From Gari tellinella (lineage: Eukaryota; Mollusca; Bivalvia; Cardiida; Psammobiidae), in NCBI GenBank assembly GCA_922989275.2, contig OV277869.1, positions 20,904,189 through 20,968,188 of the forward strand: a DNA stretch of 64,000 bases, read 5' to 3'. The number at the start of each line of letters is the position of its first letter. The stretch's first letter is position 1. The position numbers and the translations under genes were made by a program. Below, piece by piece: positions 21,678 through 33,686 of the stretch. The notes beneath the pieces were generated by a model. The model saw only the letters and a list, made by a program, of their open reading frames with translations, was not told where the DNA came from and ran no database searches.

Positions 21678-22019
21678 AAGCCTACTGAAACTGTTCTCTG
21701 CTAGAAGACTATATTAGTTGTTGTTTCTGTTTCATTGTGAATCTGCTTTTCACCGTGCATATGCTACGAGCCTGTCATTCTAGACTGGTATATGGTTTCA
21801 ATCTACAGTACAATCTCTGTTAACTATTTTACCAGTCCAGAACTCTGTTCAGTTATCAATAGGGAAAGAAAAGATTTGGACTTTTCAAGGCTTGGGGTTG
21901 CTTAATACTGGACAACATTCATGCAGAAAGCTCTTATAGAAACTTTCTGCCTTATTTTTATCCTGCAATAAGCTGCCTACTCTGCCAAAAAATAAACCCT
22001 GACTTGTTTTATATGTGTC

Positions 22020-22278
22020 TTAACCCATTACCCCATAACCTGTTTATATTATTGAAGATGGGTGACCACTTAAAGCAGGTTGAAAGTAAGACGGAATGCA
22101 CCTTAAGGCACATTCTGCTTTACTTTCAGCTTGGTTTAGCTACCTTCTGCTAGGATAAAGAATACATTTCTTATGATATATATTCATGACTGTAAAAATA
22201 TATGGAACTATTTTGTTCAGAGGAGGCATACATTAAAGATGTCAAAAAAAAAGGTGTTTTTGTGGAGTAAGGGGTTAA
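22020..22278 (+). mobile_element. M1 MITE copy
   Basis: TTAACCCATTACCCCATAAC at the left and GTGGAGTAAGGGGTTAA at the right, with the palindromic core at about 22072-22140. Confidence 0.75.
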
Positions 22279-22689
22279 GAAAAGTGTAAATGTTGGTTTA
22301 TTTTGATGATTGTCAATTTCTAGATAGTATAGCAAAAAGAGTTTAGTATCATTTATACAGGTTCTATACTATACCAGTTCCTGACTATACTTGCAGCAAA
22401 CATTCTTGTATTCTTTTGTTTGTACTTTGGATCTATGCACTTAAATGGAAAACCTGGTGTATATAGAAGTGTTTAACATTGCCTTTTTCTTCTTTAAATA
22501 TTCTTCATGGCAATTCATGCTCTGATATTTCATACAATTTGGTTAAAAAAAATAAAAAGATGTCAATACACATTTAACATTATAGTTCATGACTCCATAA
22601 AACTACATTGTACACCTGTAAATAGTTGTACACTGAGGCAAGTAGTTCTCACTTGGCAAGTCCTGAACATGAAACAAAACACATTTACC

Positions 22690-22825
22690 AATATACTTCT
22701 AGATGGAAGCTTAAAGCAGGTTGAAAATAAGGCAGAATGCTCTTAAAGGTGCATTCTGCTTTATTTTAACCTGCTTAAAGTGGACACCTGAAACAAGAAA
22801 CAGGCTATGGGGTAATGGGCCAAAC
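22690..22825 (-). mobile_element. Partial M1 (palindrome plus one end)
   Basis: Core AAGCAGGTTGAAAATAAGGC with its complement, then GAAACAGGCTATGGGGTAATGGGCC. The far end is missing. Confidence 0.6.
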
Positions 22826-25723
22826 AAAATCAAAATAAGTCATCATTATGCACAAAATTATTATACACTTTTGCTTGAATAATAACTATCATCAAAGTCA
22901 AAATCATTGTCAATACACACAAAAGTATACATATTTGCTTGAATAAATACTGCCTAAATCAAAATATGTAGTCCATATGCACAAAGTTATCATACAACTT
23001 GATTAGAATAAAAACAATCAAAATCGAAGTCTCAATAAATTGTTTAGCCAGTTAATAACGATTCTATATGGTGATTATTGGCTAATAAATCATACAGTCA
23101 TAATAGAGCAATAGCTGTGTCTTGAGTAGACAAGTTGTACACCAATATTAGAGTGAGGCTTGTGGTAACTCCTGATGGTAGGACTGGTTCCCATTCACTT
23201 GAAATGTAACATTGATGGGGAACCAGTTGTAAATATTTCTGTAAGTTTATCTCCTGATCTTAGGCACTAGTTCTGCTTAAAACAGTATGAAAATAAAGCA
23301 GAAAGTTCCCATAGGAACTTTCTGCTTTACTTTCATACTTCTTTAAGTTCCCAAAAGCATTAAACACTCAGTACAAGCCTTCTTTTGAGTGATTTTAATC
23401 ATGGAAACTAGTCGTATTATTTCATCAAGAGAGATGCTTTTTATGTTATTTTAATGCATTCCTTTTAGCTTGTGGCATCATAGTTTTTAAGCTAGTCTTC
23501 AAAAAACATTACATGTAGTATTATTTTTGTATGTGTACTAAGTTACTAACCAAATATATGTTTTGAATATGTATTGAAGCTGACCCATTCATCTGTAGAT
23601 GTCAGAATGGATTAGCATGAGCAGTATGCCTACATGTACTTAAGCTCTATAGAACCAGATGATGTACTATGGAGAAGACATCAGTCTTTCCTGGTTAATC
23701 CTGTCCTCCATAGCCAGAAGGGCAAATTACCTTTATCTTACTGTGTTTAAGGCAGGCTTCTGCTTAAATTAAGGTGAAAGGAAAGCTGAAAGCTTTCTGC
23801 TTTACTTTCAATTGAATTTAAGGTGTTTGCTGTAATTAACCCATTACCGCATAGCCTGGTTATTATTTTGAAGACAGATGATCATGCGCTAGAATAAGAA
23901 AACAAATCTAATGATACCTATTCATGACTGTATAGATTGAAGGTGTTAAAAGGTGCATTCTGAAAAGAAAAGGCTTTCATATACAATTTAAAGTTCTTGG
24001 TTTTACATCTGTTGCAAAAGTTGAATATTCATTGTAGAACCATGCATATATGCAAGGCCATCTTGTTTGAAACCAAAAATGGAAAACAAGGCCATGGTAT
24101 TGCATTTTGGGCATCAAACTTTAAACATTTGAAATTAGTTCAAATTTTAGTTTCATTTTTTTTATAACATATTTCTCGAATGAGTGATTTGCGATATCCA
24201 ATTTTGCTTTTATTTCTTTTTGTTTTAAAGTGGATGTCAAAGGATAATTACCACTGTAATTAGCTTGACAGCGTGAATTTACTTGGTTCTTGTTAAAGTG
24301 ATGTTAAGTCATAACAAATGAAACCCTGCAATCAATTGACAGCTGAAGTTGGATTAGTTGAAGTTTGATAACTAGACATTACTTAAGTCAAATATGCCAT
24401 GGCTAAACCACTTTTTCACTTTGAAATATGGTTAGGTTTGACTTAAATGAGTTTTAAGTTTTTACCATACTTTTTAGATGCAAAAAAAGTCGTGTACTTG
24501 TATCAAATGTAGAAGCGTATTGTGCAAGAGGAGTGGGACTGCATATATACAGCACAGTGCTGGTAATACAACCACTCAAACAACCACCCATTGATGTTTC
24601 ACCCGGTCAACCCTACAGCCCTCTCTACAGATTACTAATTACATATGCAAACAGTGTAGACCCTGATCAGAGGGCTCCTATAGGAGCCTTCTGATCAGGG
24701 TCTGTACTGTTTGATATTTGCATTCGTTTTTGTTGTCATATCAAAAATGCAACAGTAGACTGGTTCAAAAAGCCTGTACTAGAAGAGTCCAAAAGGATAA
24801 TAAATACCCACAAGATATATTTAGGGTTGAAAGGGTTAATACAGATGACACCTTAAAGCTAGATGACAGTAAAGCAAAAAAAACTCCCTATTGGGGGCGT
24901 TTGGTTTCCTTTTATCCTACTTTAAATTGCTTCTTGTCATAAATGTTAGCATGCTGACAGCAACACTGATATTATCTTAGCAAACAGTTTTGAATCCTAT
25001 GAGATGCCAAGTAACTTGGCCTGTCATCATGATCAAAACTGTTTGAAACTCTGACTCTCTTGGGCAAAGTTATGATTTAAGAGCAGTAGCAAATGGCGAT
25101 TGTCACAGACGAGAAATTAATTAAAAGTCAAAGAGTTAGAAACTAAAATTAGTCGATATTTTGAATGGTTGTTGTAGCAATGACATTACCGTATTATGTC
25201 TAATTAATTTGGAGAAAATTGTGCAAATTGCGAGATTTTGTACTGTTTATATAGATTAGATATAGAAGGTAAATTGTTAATTATTTATTTCATGTTGAAT
25301 ATATATTTGAATAAAATGAAATAAGACTTGCTCAGTTGTTGTACTGTTAATCACACACTTCAGTAACAATGTGTATGTGTCTTATATTCAGATTAGTATT
25401 TCACAGTCACATTAGTGTTAACTCATTTGCACTCAGTGGATTCTTCATTGTTTATATATTAAATTAGTCCATTTTGATCTAAGGGGTACCTGGTGTCTAA
25501 ATTTTCATTTTCATTTTATACTTAAATTCCTACCAGCAAACAGTGTAGACTCTAGATGATTTAAAGCAGGCTGAAAGTAAAGTGGATTGCAACATAAGGC
25601 GTATTCTGCTTAAAGTGGCCATCTGTTTTCAGGGCTATTGGTAAATTGATTAAACAAAACATCATTTTTAACTTCATGGTTAACTTTCACAATTATAGTC
25701 GAAAAATATATATTTTTATTTTT
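22826..25723. other. Intergenic, no exon recognised
   Basis: Contains two relatives of the M1 palindrome: one with arms AAAGCAGAAAGTTCCC (23275-23345), one degenerate (23752-23825). Also a partial M1 at 23836-23966, a very good P2 palindrome (24647-24713) and a P1-like one (24981-25052). I looked for splice-bounded frames and saw none that resemble a family. Confidence 0.45.
24647..24713. repeat. Near-perfect P2 palindrome
   Basis: GCAAACAGTGTAGACCCTGA ... GAGGGCTCCTATAGGAGCC ... TCAGGGTCTGTACTGTTTG. The arms are about 30 bp and meet at CTCCTATAGGAG with almost no loop. It is the best example of a small palindrome class found throughout the window. Confidence 0.75.
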
Positions 25724-26169
25724 AGCTCACCTGAGCCAAAGGCTCAAGGTGAGCTATTGGGATGACCCTGTGTCCGTCCGCGTGATTCGTCATTAACAAT
25801 TGCTTCAAATGGCATCTCCTCCTATACCTCTGAACAGATTTCAACCCAAATTTACAGGAATGATCCTGTGGTCAAGCTCTTTCAAAATTGTTCAAATAAT
25901 TAAAAACAATGCAGAACTCTGGTTGTTAAAAAATACAGAAATCTTAAAAAATCTTGTCAACAAGAGGGCCATGGCCCTTAATTCGCTCACCTGAGGTCAT
26001 TGTGCCTTAGCATAATAGGCAAGACAACATTTTAATATAGCTGTAAATGGAATTATCTTCCAGACAAAAAAAAATATGACAAATTGGAATAACTTAAAAA
26101 AATATTGTTGGCAGAGTTATGGCCCTTATCCATGACACTTCTTCTTATCAAGCTACATGTATTTCCATA

Positions 26170-26347
26170 TGATTATTTATTGCGCACTCTGCTTTACTTT
26201 CAACCTGCTTTAAGTTATCATCTACTAAGATATAGATACTATTTCTTATATCTTACATGTTTATGACTGTATAAAGTGGAATTATTTTCTTTAGAGGAGG
26301 AATAAATTAAAGGCGTAAAAAGGCATATGTATGGGGTAATGGGTTAA
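26170..26347 (+). mobile_element. M1 right half inside element B
   Basis: GCACTCTGCTTTACTTTCAA ... GGAGGAATAAATTAAAGGCG ... ATGGGGTAATGGGTTAA. The left half is absent. Confidence 0.65.
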
Positions 26348-26727
26348 CATCAGTAGAACTGGAGTTATCTCAAAGACAAGAAAAGATGACACTGGGAAAT
26401 ATCTCAAAAATGACATTGACCTTTGTAGGACATGACCCAAGTTATAAAGTTTCTAACTTTAACAAAGTTATGGCTAAGATTAAAGTTGTGGACTGACAGA
26501 CAAACAAATGGACAAACAGACAAAAAAGCAGACAGACAAAAACAATATGCCCCCAACTGCAGGGCATAAAAATATAGCAGACAACACCATATGCTGTGAA
26601 CCTCATCAGCTGACCAGCTGACCTGAGTTCAGTTATGTAACTCTGCCAGTAGGAAATTTGGCTAGGGTCTAACTCTTATAATGCTGAATTGCTGTCTGCT
26701 ATACATATTTTGAATGTGAATTATGAC

Positions 26728-27241
26728 CTGGATATTTAACCGACCAGAACCATTTGAACAAACTAGGTAAAGGACATTTAGAAGTGTCACCATGCCAAAT
26801 ATCAAAGCTCTGGCCATATTAGTTTCAGTGGAGAAGACGTTTGAAATTTTCACTATATAACTCTATGTAAAACTGTGACCCCCGGGGCGGGGCCAATTTT
26901 GACCCCAGGGGCATTATTTGAACAAACTTGATAGAGGACCTGTAGATAATGTTATGTGCAAAATATCTAAGCTCTGGCCCTTGTAGTTTCAGACAAGAAG
27001 ATTTTTTAAGATTTCCTTATTTTTTCACTTTGGTTGCCATAGCAACCAGAGTTCTATATTGTTTTCAATTATTTTAACAAATTTGAAAGAGCTTGACCCA
27101 AGGAACATTCCTGTAAAGTTTGGTTGAAATCTGTTCAGCCGTTTAGGAGAAGATGTCATTTGAAGCAATTGTTAACGACGACGCACGACTGACACAGGGC
27201 CATCCCAATAGCTCACCTTGAGCCTTTGGCTCAGGTGAGCT
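26728..27241 (-). mobile_element. Helentron-like element C, 3'-truncated
   Basis: The 5' end is complete (AGCTCACCTGAGCCAAAGG at 27241 reading leftwards). The core matches 11005-12256, including GGTTGCTATGGCAACC and CCCCGGGGCGGGGCC. The right-end hairpin is missing. The left limit is approximate. Confidence 0.6.
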
Positions 27242-27312
27242 AATAAACAGGGCATAAAAATGGATCCCAATCAGATGCAGCATTTATACATCTGCATCCA
27301 AACTGTTTGCAA

Positions 27313-28276
27313 ATATCAGTTTTGCAAATAGGTAGCCACGTAAAATGGTAAAAGGTAAAGCAGATAGCTTTATAAAGCACATTCTGCTTCACATTTAACC
27401 TGCTTTAAACTATAGCAACTAAATGTTGCCAAGGCATAACAATGGATCCCAATCAGATGCAGCATTTATATATCTGCATCCAAACTGTTTGCAAATATCA
27501 GTGTAGCAAATAGATGACCACTTAAAATGGTTAATGGTAAAGCAGAATGCTTTATAAAGCACATTCTGCTTTACTTTCAAACTGTTTTAAGCTAGCAACT
27601 TCTAGAATATACAAACTATTTCTTTATTATCTTACATTTTTGTTACTGTATATGTAGATCTAGTTCCAAAGTTATGGCCAAGATTAAAGTTGTGGACTGA
27701 CAGACAGACAGTCAGACAAACAAACGGACCAAAAACAAACAAACAAACAGACAGACCCAAAGCAATATGCACCCAACATATATATATATATACATATCAG
27801 TTTTGCCAATAGGTAGCCACTTAAAATTGTAAAAGGTAAGGCAGATTGCTTTATTATTATAAAGCACATTTTGCTTTACATTCAACCTGCTTTAAGCTAG
27901 CAACTAAATGTTGCCAAAAGATAACAATGGATCCGAATCAGATGCAGCATTTATATATCTGCATCCAAACTGTTTGCAAATATCAGTTTTGCAAATAGAT
28001 GGCCACTTAAAATGGTTAATGGTAAAGCAGAATGCTTTAAAAAGCACATTTTGCTTTACTTTCAACCTGCTTTAAACTAGCAACTTCTAGATATAGGAAC
28101 TATTTCTTTATTATCTTACATTTTTATTACTGTATATGTAGATCTAGTTCAAAAGTTATGGCCAAGATTAAAGTTGTGGACTGACAGACAGGCAGTCAGA
28201 CAAACAAACAGACAAACAAACGGACCAAAAACAAACAAACAAACAGACAGACCCAAAACAATATGCCCCCAACAAA
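27313..28276. repeat. 482-bp tandem duplication
   Basis: The block beginning ATATCAGTTTTGCAAATAGG at 27313 recurs at 27795, and landmarks stay 482-484 bp apart (e.g. AACTATTTCTTTATTATC at 27614 and 28098). Each copy holds an M1-like palindrome, a P1 palindrome and an R-family piece rich in CAGACAAACAAA. Confidence 0.7.
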
Positions 28277-28384
28277 GTGTTGCCAGGGCATAAAAATTGT
28301 AGCAGACAACATCATCTATTCAGTTGCTGTATCTCAGTGACTGGTTCAGAGCCATAGATGAGTTGCACACTTTGCTTTACTTTC

Positions 28385-28528
28385 AAACTGCTTTAAGCTA
28401 CCATCTACTAGGATATAGAAACTTATTTCGCATCTTACATTTTCATGACTGTTTAAAGTGAAATGATTATCTAAGTAAATAAATAAATCAAAGGCCTAAA
28501 AATGCACATTTATGGGGTAATGGGTTAA
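28385..28528 (+). mobile_element. M1 passenger inside element B
   Basis: Ends ATGGGGTAATGGGTTAACAA at the junction to CGTCAGTATTTATGG. The same junction occurs in element E at 42679, so this M1 was already inside their common ancestor. Confidence 0.7.
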
Positions 28529-28920
28529 CAAACGTCAGTATTTATGGAGGGAAAGGGTTGAATCCTGGACAAGAAAAAAAGACAAAACATACAGATAACT
28601 CTAACAAAACCAATATTAAACATATGTATAAATATGGCAAAAGACATAATTACATAACTGTCAGTGGATCACTTCCAGACCCTGTTTCTCTAAGTATGAA
28701 GCAGACTAAACCATTTCTAAACTTTAGCAGACAACATGTTCAGCTAAGACCATCAGTTCAGTGGCTGAGGTCAAATACTGGGGAGTATGGTAGAATTAGC
28801 AACTGTTCTGGGGGCTTACCCTTACCAGACTGAAATGATATCTGCTTAAAACCTACTGTATGCGAAAAGTGACAAAAAAAAGAATTTAGAACATGTTCAG
28901 TTGGTAAATGAGTACCAATA

Positions 28921-28980
28921 GTTTGGATCCAAATTAGATGCAGCATTATGTTGCATCTGATCTGGATCCAAAATGTTTGC
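28921..28980. repeat. P1 palindrome
   Basis: GTTTGGATCCAAATTAGATG CAGCATTATG, then TTGCATCTGATCTGGATCC and AAAATGTTTGC. Its partner in element E is at 42221-42293. Confidence 0.7.
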
Positions 28981-30743
28981 AAATATTGGCTATTTGCCCT
29001 TAGTATATTAAGAGTAACTCAGGTAAAATACAGTTCTGCTTTTGCTTCATCAAAAATACTGTAAAACCTGCCTAGAGCAGCACTTAAACTGCGCAGGGTG
29101 GCGTCAAGTGTGACCCTAGGGATTTCATTTTAACAAACTATAGAGGGATCGACCAGGAAATTCTACTGTAAAAATATCAAAGCTTAGGGCCTAGTAGTTT
29201 TTAGCAAGAAGATTTTTTAAAATTGTTTGCTTTTTTGCTTTTTCAAGCAGAGTTTTTGCTTTTTCTCTTTCATTTGAACAACTTCTGTAGAGAAGCATCC
29301 AAGGAACATCATGAGCAGTTTGAATCCGCCCTACAATCCCCGGATTCAGAGGAGATGTCGTTTGAAGTAAAAGTGGACGGACAGACGTACTACGGACAAT
29401 GAGCGGTCACAATAGCTCACCTTGAGCCTTCGGCTCAGGTGAGCTAATAACTACAAGGCCCAGAGCTTAGATATTTTGCACATAGCATCACCTACAGGTC
29501 CTCTATCAAGTTTGTTCAAATTATGCACTAGGGGTCATAATTGGCCCGGCCCTGGTGTTACAGTTTTACATAGAGTTATATAGTGAAATTTTCAAACATC
29601 TCTGAAACTAATATGGCCAGAGGTTTGATGTTTGGCATGGTGACATTTCTTGATGTCCTTTATTAGCTCACCTGGCACAAAGTGCCAAGGTGAGCTATTT
29701 TGATCGTGCTGTGTCCGTCGTCATCCGTCCTTTCCTTTGTCCGTCGTCAACAATTTCTTTAAACAACATCTCCTCCTAAACTACTGGAAGGATTTTTACC
29801 AAACTTGGCAGGAATGATCCTTATATGGTCCTCTTTGAAAGTTGTTCAAATGTTTACAGTCCGTTTCATATCTAGGTCACAGGAGCTAAAAATAGATTGT
29901 TTCAATTAAAACTTAAAAAATCTTCTTGTCTGAAACCACAGTACCCTGAGTTAAGATATTTGGCACAAAGCATCATCTACAGGTCCTCTATCAAGATTGT
30001 TCAAATTATGTCCCTGGGGTCAAAAATGACCCCGCCCCGGGGGTCACAAATTTACATGGCGTTATATAGTGAAATCTTCAAACCTCATCTTCTCTGAAAC
30101 TAATATGGCCAGAGCTTTAATGTTTGGCATGGTGACACTTCTAGATGTCCTATACCAAAACTTCTAGAGGTATTTTACCAATATTGTTCAAATGGTTCCG
30201 GTCCGTTGCATATCTAGGTTACAGGAGCTAAAAACAGATTTTTTTCAATAAAAACTTAAAAAATCTTCTTCTCTGAAACCACAGTACCCTGAGCTTAGAT
30301 ATTTTGCACAAAGCATCATCTTCAGTTCCTCTATCAAGATTGTTCAAATTATGCCCCTGGGGTCAAATATGACCCCGCTCGGGGGTCACAAATTTACATA
30401 GAGTTATAAAGAGAAATCTTCAAACCTCTTCTTCTCTGAAACTAATATAGCTAGAGCTTTGATATTTGGCATAGTGTAACTTCTAGAGGTATACTTACCA
30501 ATATTGTTCAAATTGTTCCGGTCCGTTGCATATCTAGGTCACAGGAGCTAAAAATAGATTTTTTTTAATAAATAGCTTAAAAAATCTTCTCTTAAAGCGA
30601 CTCGCAACCGGATGGTGTACTTGTCTAAATAAAATAAAATACTCAAATAAAAGCAAATTTGTGGCATTATTTGGCTTCTGACATTAAAAAAATATGATCA
30701 GTCCAAAAATAGTCTCAAGAATCGTCACTGAATCTTAGTTTTT

Positions 30744-31303
30744 ATACGCCCGTCATCTACGGTCGTATTATGGTATACCCAGCGCTGTACATCCGTCCGT
30801 CCGTTAACTTTTTAGCTCACCTGGCACGTAGTGCCAAGGTGAGCTTTTAGGATCGCTGGATGTCCGTCGTCTGTCTGTCTGTCCGGGCTTACAGGAGCTA
30901 CCTTATGGGGTCCGTTTGGGTCATTAACTTGGCCAGTTAGTGATTGTGGGGTTGAAAGAGAGTATTGTGGGGTTCAAAATGATGCATGTGGAGTTAGTTT
31001 TAAGGTTAGGGTTTATATAGCATCTAACCCCACAACAACCGTCTGCTAAGAACGTCCGTTAGCAGAGTTATGCCCCCTTTATTGTCAAAAATGGGCATTT
31101 TTTAAAAAAAACAGAACTTTTTTCTTGACTATCGCAATACTATCGGGATAGTACTTGAGCTATTGCAATACTACAGCATAGTCTTTTTGAGATCGATAGT
31201 CGGGCCTACACTCCGGGCGACTTTTTCTAGTCGGCCTGAGTCCGGACGACTTTGACACCCGCTGGCCATGACGGGCATATTTTGCCGCACTGCGGTGCTC
31301 TTG
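30744..31303 (+). mobile_element. Helentron-like repeat, family Y
   Basis: Starts ATACGCCCGTCATCTACGG and ends CATGACGGGCATATTTTGCC GCACTGCGGTGCTCTTG before TTTT; the 3' hairpin is CCGCACTGCGG. The intact MITE copy at 47210 reads TCTTATTTTTTTTTTTAGAT here, so insertion was within a T run. A 5' piece of an AGCTCACC element (from 30814) and a module shared with 14028-14215 sit inside. Confidence 0.6.
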
Positions 31304-31499
31304 TTTTAGATATTTTCAACCGTTTTTCTATAGCGTCAGCTGACGGTATAGTTGTTGTTGTTGCTTCTCTACACGGGCTTAGACATAAACCCGAGCCGAA
31401 TAAAGAACTATCAATCCCTACCAATGAAGTACGTTAATTTGCTACCATATATATAGAGAGCGCTTGTAGCCGAGGGGTTAAAGGCGATTCTTCATTTTT

Positions 31500-32590
31500 A
31501 GCTCACCTGAGCTAGCTCAGGGTGAGCTTTTGCAATCCTTGAATGTCCGTCGTTCGTCGTCCGTCGTCAACAATTTTGGTGTTTACACTCTAGAGGCCAC
31601 AATTTTTATCTAATCTTTCTGTAACTTACTCAGATTGTATATTACCATAAGAGTTCAGATGAGTTTGATTATGGTTGATATTGGACATATAGGTCAACAG
31701 TTATCCACCTTTGAATTGCTGAAAATGCAATATTTATCAGTGTTTACACTCTAGAGGCCACAATTTTAATTCAATCTTTCCCAATCTTGCTCAGATTGTA
31801 TATAACGGCAAGAGTTCGGATAAGTTCAATTATGGTTGGAATTGGATTGATAGGTCAAGAGTTAATAATCTACCTTTAAATTGCTGAAAATGCCATATTT
31901 AAGGTGGTTTACACTCTAGAGGCCACAATTTTACTGCAATCTTTCTCAAACTTCATCAGATGGTATATGACTTTAAGAGTTCATATGAGTTTGATTATGG
32001 TTGCAGTTGGACCTGTTGGTCAAGAGTTATTTACCTTTGAATTGCTGAAAATGCCATATTTAAGGGTGTTTACACTCTAGAGGCCACAATTTTAATCCAA
32101 TCTTTCTTAAACTTACTCAGATTGTATATAACCATAAGAATTCAGATGAGTTAGGTTATGGTTGGAATCAGATTTATAGGTCAAGAGTTATCTACCTTTG
32201 AATTGCTGAAAATGCCCTATTTAACAGTGTTTGCACTCTAGAGGCCACAATTTTCAATGGATTTTAATTATAATTGCACACAATGTATATAGCTATAAGT
32301 TCTCGAGGGAGTGCAATTATTGTTGATATCTGGTAATTGTGGCAAGAGTTATTTGCCCTTGATTTACTTTGAAATGCTAGAAAAGGCTTCATTTCAGTAT
32401 TATTTAGGCTCTAGTTATCTGCCTTTGATGTACTCTACTATACATACTAGAATGGGTCATATTGCAATGTTGTGTACATGCTATACTACAAACTTGAATG
32501 GATTTAGAATAAAACAGGTGAAATTCAACGGTAAAGCTATCAGGCTTTATTATAAAAGGTGAGCGATATCAGGGCCTTCAGGCCCTCTTG
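31500..32590 (+). mobile_element. Helentron-like element with ~160-bp core units
   Basis: AGCTCACCTGAGCTAGCTCA ... AGGTGAGCGATATCAGGGCC TTCAGGCCCTCTTG before T. The core has four to five units with CACTCTAGAGGCCACAATTT and CTTTGAATTGCTGAAAATGC. It splits the tRNA-like region of MITE copy b; the uninterrupted equivalent is near 54829-54846. Confidence 0.8.
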
Positions 32591-33477
32591 TTCATGTTTG
32601 TCTCCGCATGGAGGGTCACGGGTTCGAATCCCACCAGAGCTTCTTCTTCTTTTTTTTAAATGCATTTTTTAACAGAATTTATTATCCTAAACTAAATCTT
32701 ACCCATTTATGGCTTATATTTACAAATTACTATTTTTAATGCTAAATCCGTTTGCGAGCCTCTTTAAACTACAGTATCCTAAGCTTAGCTATTCTGCACT
32801 CAGCATCATCCAATCAGCAATTGGCACACTCATATTGTCATAATTTCTCAGCTTTCCAAGATATGTTACATTTACATCAACGGTCCCAGGTGAGCGATTT
32901 AGGGCCGTATACGGCTCTTGTCAATATTGATGAAATGATTCTTGTCACATGAGCTAAAATAGATTTTTCCGATGAAAACTTTAAAAATCGTCTTGTCTGA
33001 AACCCTAGTACACAGAGCTTAGATAAATTGGCACATAGCATCATCTAAAGGTCCTTTATAAAGTTGGTAAAAATTATGCCCCTGGGGTCAAAGTTGGTCA
33101 AGCCCCGGGGGTCACAGTTTTACAAAGAGATATATCCTGAAATTTGCAAATATCTTCTTCTCTGAAACTAATATGGCCAGCACTTTGATATTAGTTATGG
33201 TGACGCTTCTAGATGTCTTTACCAGTAATGAATAAATTGTTCCTGTCACTTGCATAGGTCACATGAGCTAAAAATTAAAATATCTTTTTGTCTGAAACCC
33301 TAGTACACAGCCCTTAGATATTTGGCACATAGCATCATCTACAGGTCCTCAATCAAGTTTGTTCAAATTATGCTTTCTGGGTAAAAAATGATCCGGCCCG
33401 AAACATAAATATAATTCACCATTTTGTCAGCCATTCTCAGGTGAGCAATACATGACCCATGGGTCTCTTGTTTTAAA

Positions 33478-33686
33478 TGTGTCAAGTACCTGTACCATAG
33501 CCTGTTTCTAGTATTAAAGTAGGATATTGGTGACCACTTAAATCAGGTTGAATGGTGCAAATCAGAATTTGCTTTACTTTCAGCCTGCTTTAAGCTACCA
33601 TCTGCTAGAATATAGAAAATGTTTATGATACATACTCATGACTTTAAAATGATGTATAAAGGCACATTTGTTGGGTAATGGGTCAA
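33478..33686 (+). mobile_element. Degenerate M1 at the 3' end of the B-box gene
   Basis: ACCATAGCCTGTTTCTAG ... GGCACATTTGTTGGGTAATG GGTCAA. The right-end TTAA has become TCAA, and on the minus strand these bases contain the TGA stop of the B-box gene. Confidence 0.65.

Larger units (their letters stand above)
25961..29445 (-). mobile_element. Helentron-like element B, reversed
   Basis: On the plus strand it begins CAAGAGGGCCATGGCCCTTA plus CGCTCACCTGAGG (the 3' end in reverse) and ends GCTCAGGTGAGCT (5' end). Both terminal regions match the complete forward element at 41754-43376, including an internal M1 and P1 palindrome at the same positions. It has been enlarged by an inserted element C, R-family pieces and a 482-bp tandem duplication. 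Confidence 0.7.
30596..32763 (+). mobile_element. TTAA MITE with tRNA-like core (copy b), split
   Basis: Left end AGCGACTCGCAACCGGATGG after TTAA (30592-30595), right end CCGTTTGCGAGCCTC before TTAA (32764-32767). It carries two insertions: a family-Y element (30744-31303) and an AGCTCACC element (31500-32590). The tRNA-like part is split by the second insertion: GTAGCCGAGGGGTTAAAGGC (A-box-like, Leu/Ser type) before it and GGGTTCGAATCCC (B-box) after it. Confidence 0.75.
29665..32920 (+). mobile_element. Helentron-like element D, with insert
   Basis: Starts AGCTCACCTGGCACAAAGTG and ends CAGGTGAGCGATTTAGGGCCGTATACGGCTCTTG before T. Its core (GAAACCACAGTACCCTGAG, GGTCCGTTGCATATCTAGG) is split at a TTAA by the MITE at 30596-32763; TTAA plus AACTACAGTATCC resumes the core. 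Confidence 0.75.
25724..33470 (+). mobile_element. Helentron-like element A, opened twice
   Basis: Its three pieces are 25724-25960 (AGCTCACCTGAGCCAAAGG, 5' region), 29446-29664 (core unit with GGCCCAGAGCTTAGATATTT) and 32921-33470 (end CAGGTGAGCAATACATGACCCATGGGTCTCTTG). The order and sequence follow the intact relative at 11005-12256. The gaps are filled by a reversed element (25961-29445) and a forward one (29665-32920). Net length is about 1.0 kb. Confidence 0.7.

Noticed and set aside
28558..28833. Frame shared with 42404-42652 (MNPGQEKKTKHTDNSN...)
   Set aside because: Similarity is explained by both lying in the same element subfamily. There is no known domain, and the frames diverge at the ends.
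32590..32650. Possible tRNA gene (GGGTTCGAATCCC and similar at 54860, 51580, 19210)
   Set aside because: B-boxes and A-box-like parts exist, but the stems do not form a full cloverleaf and each lies inside a MITE, so I call them tRNA-like remnants.
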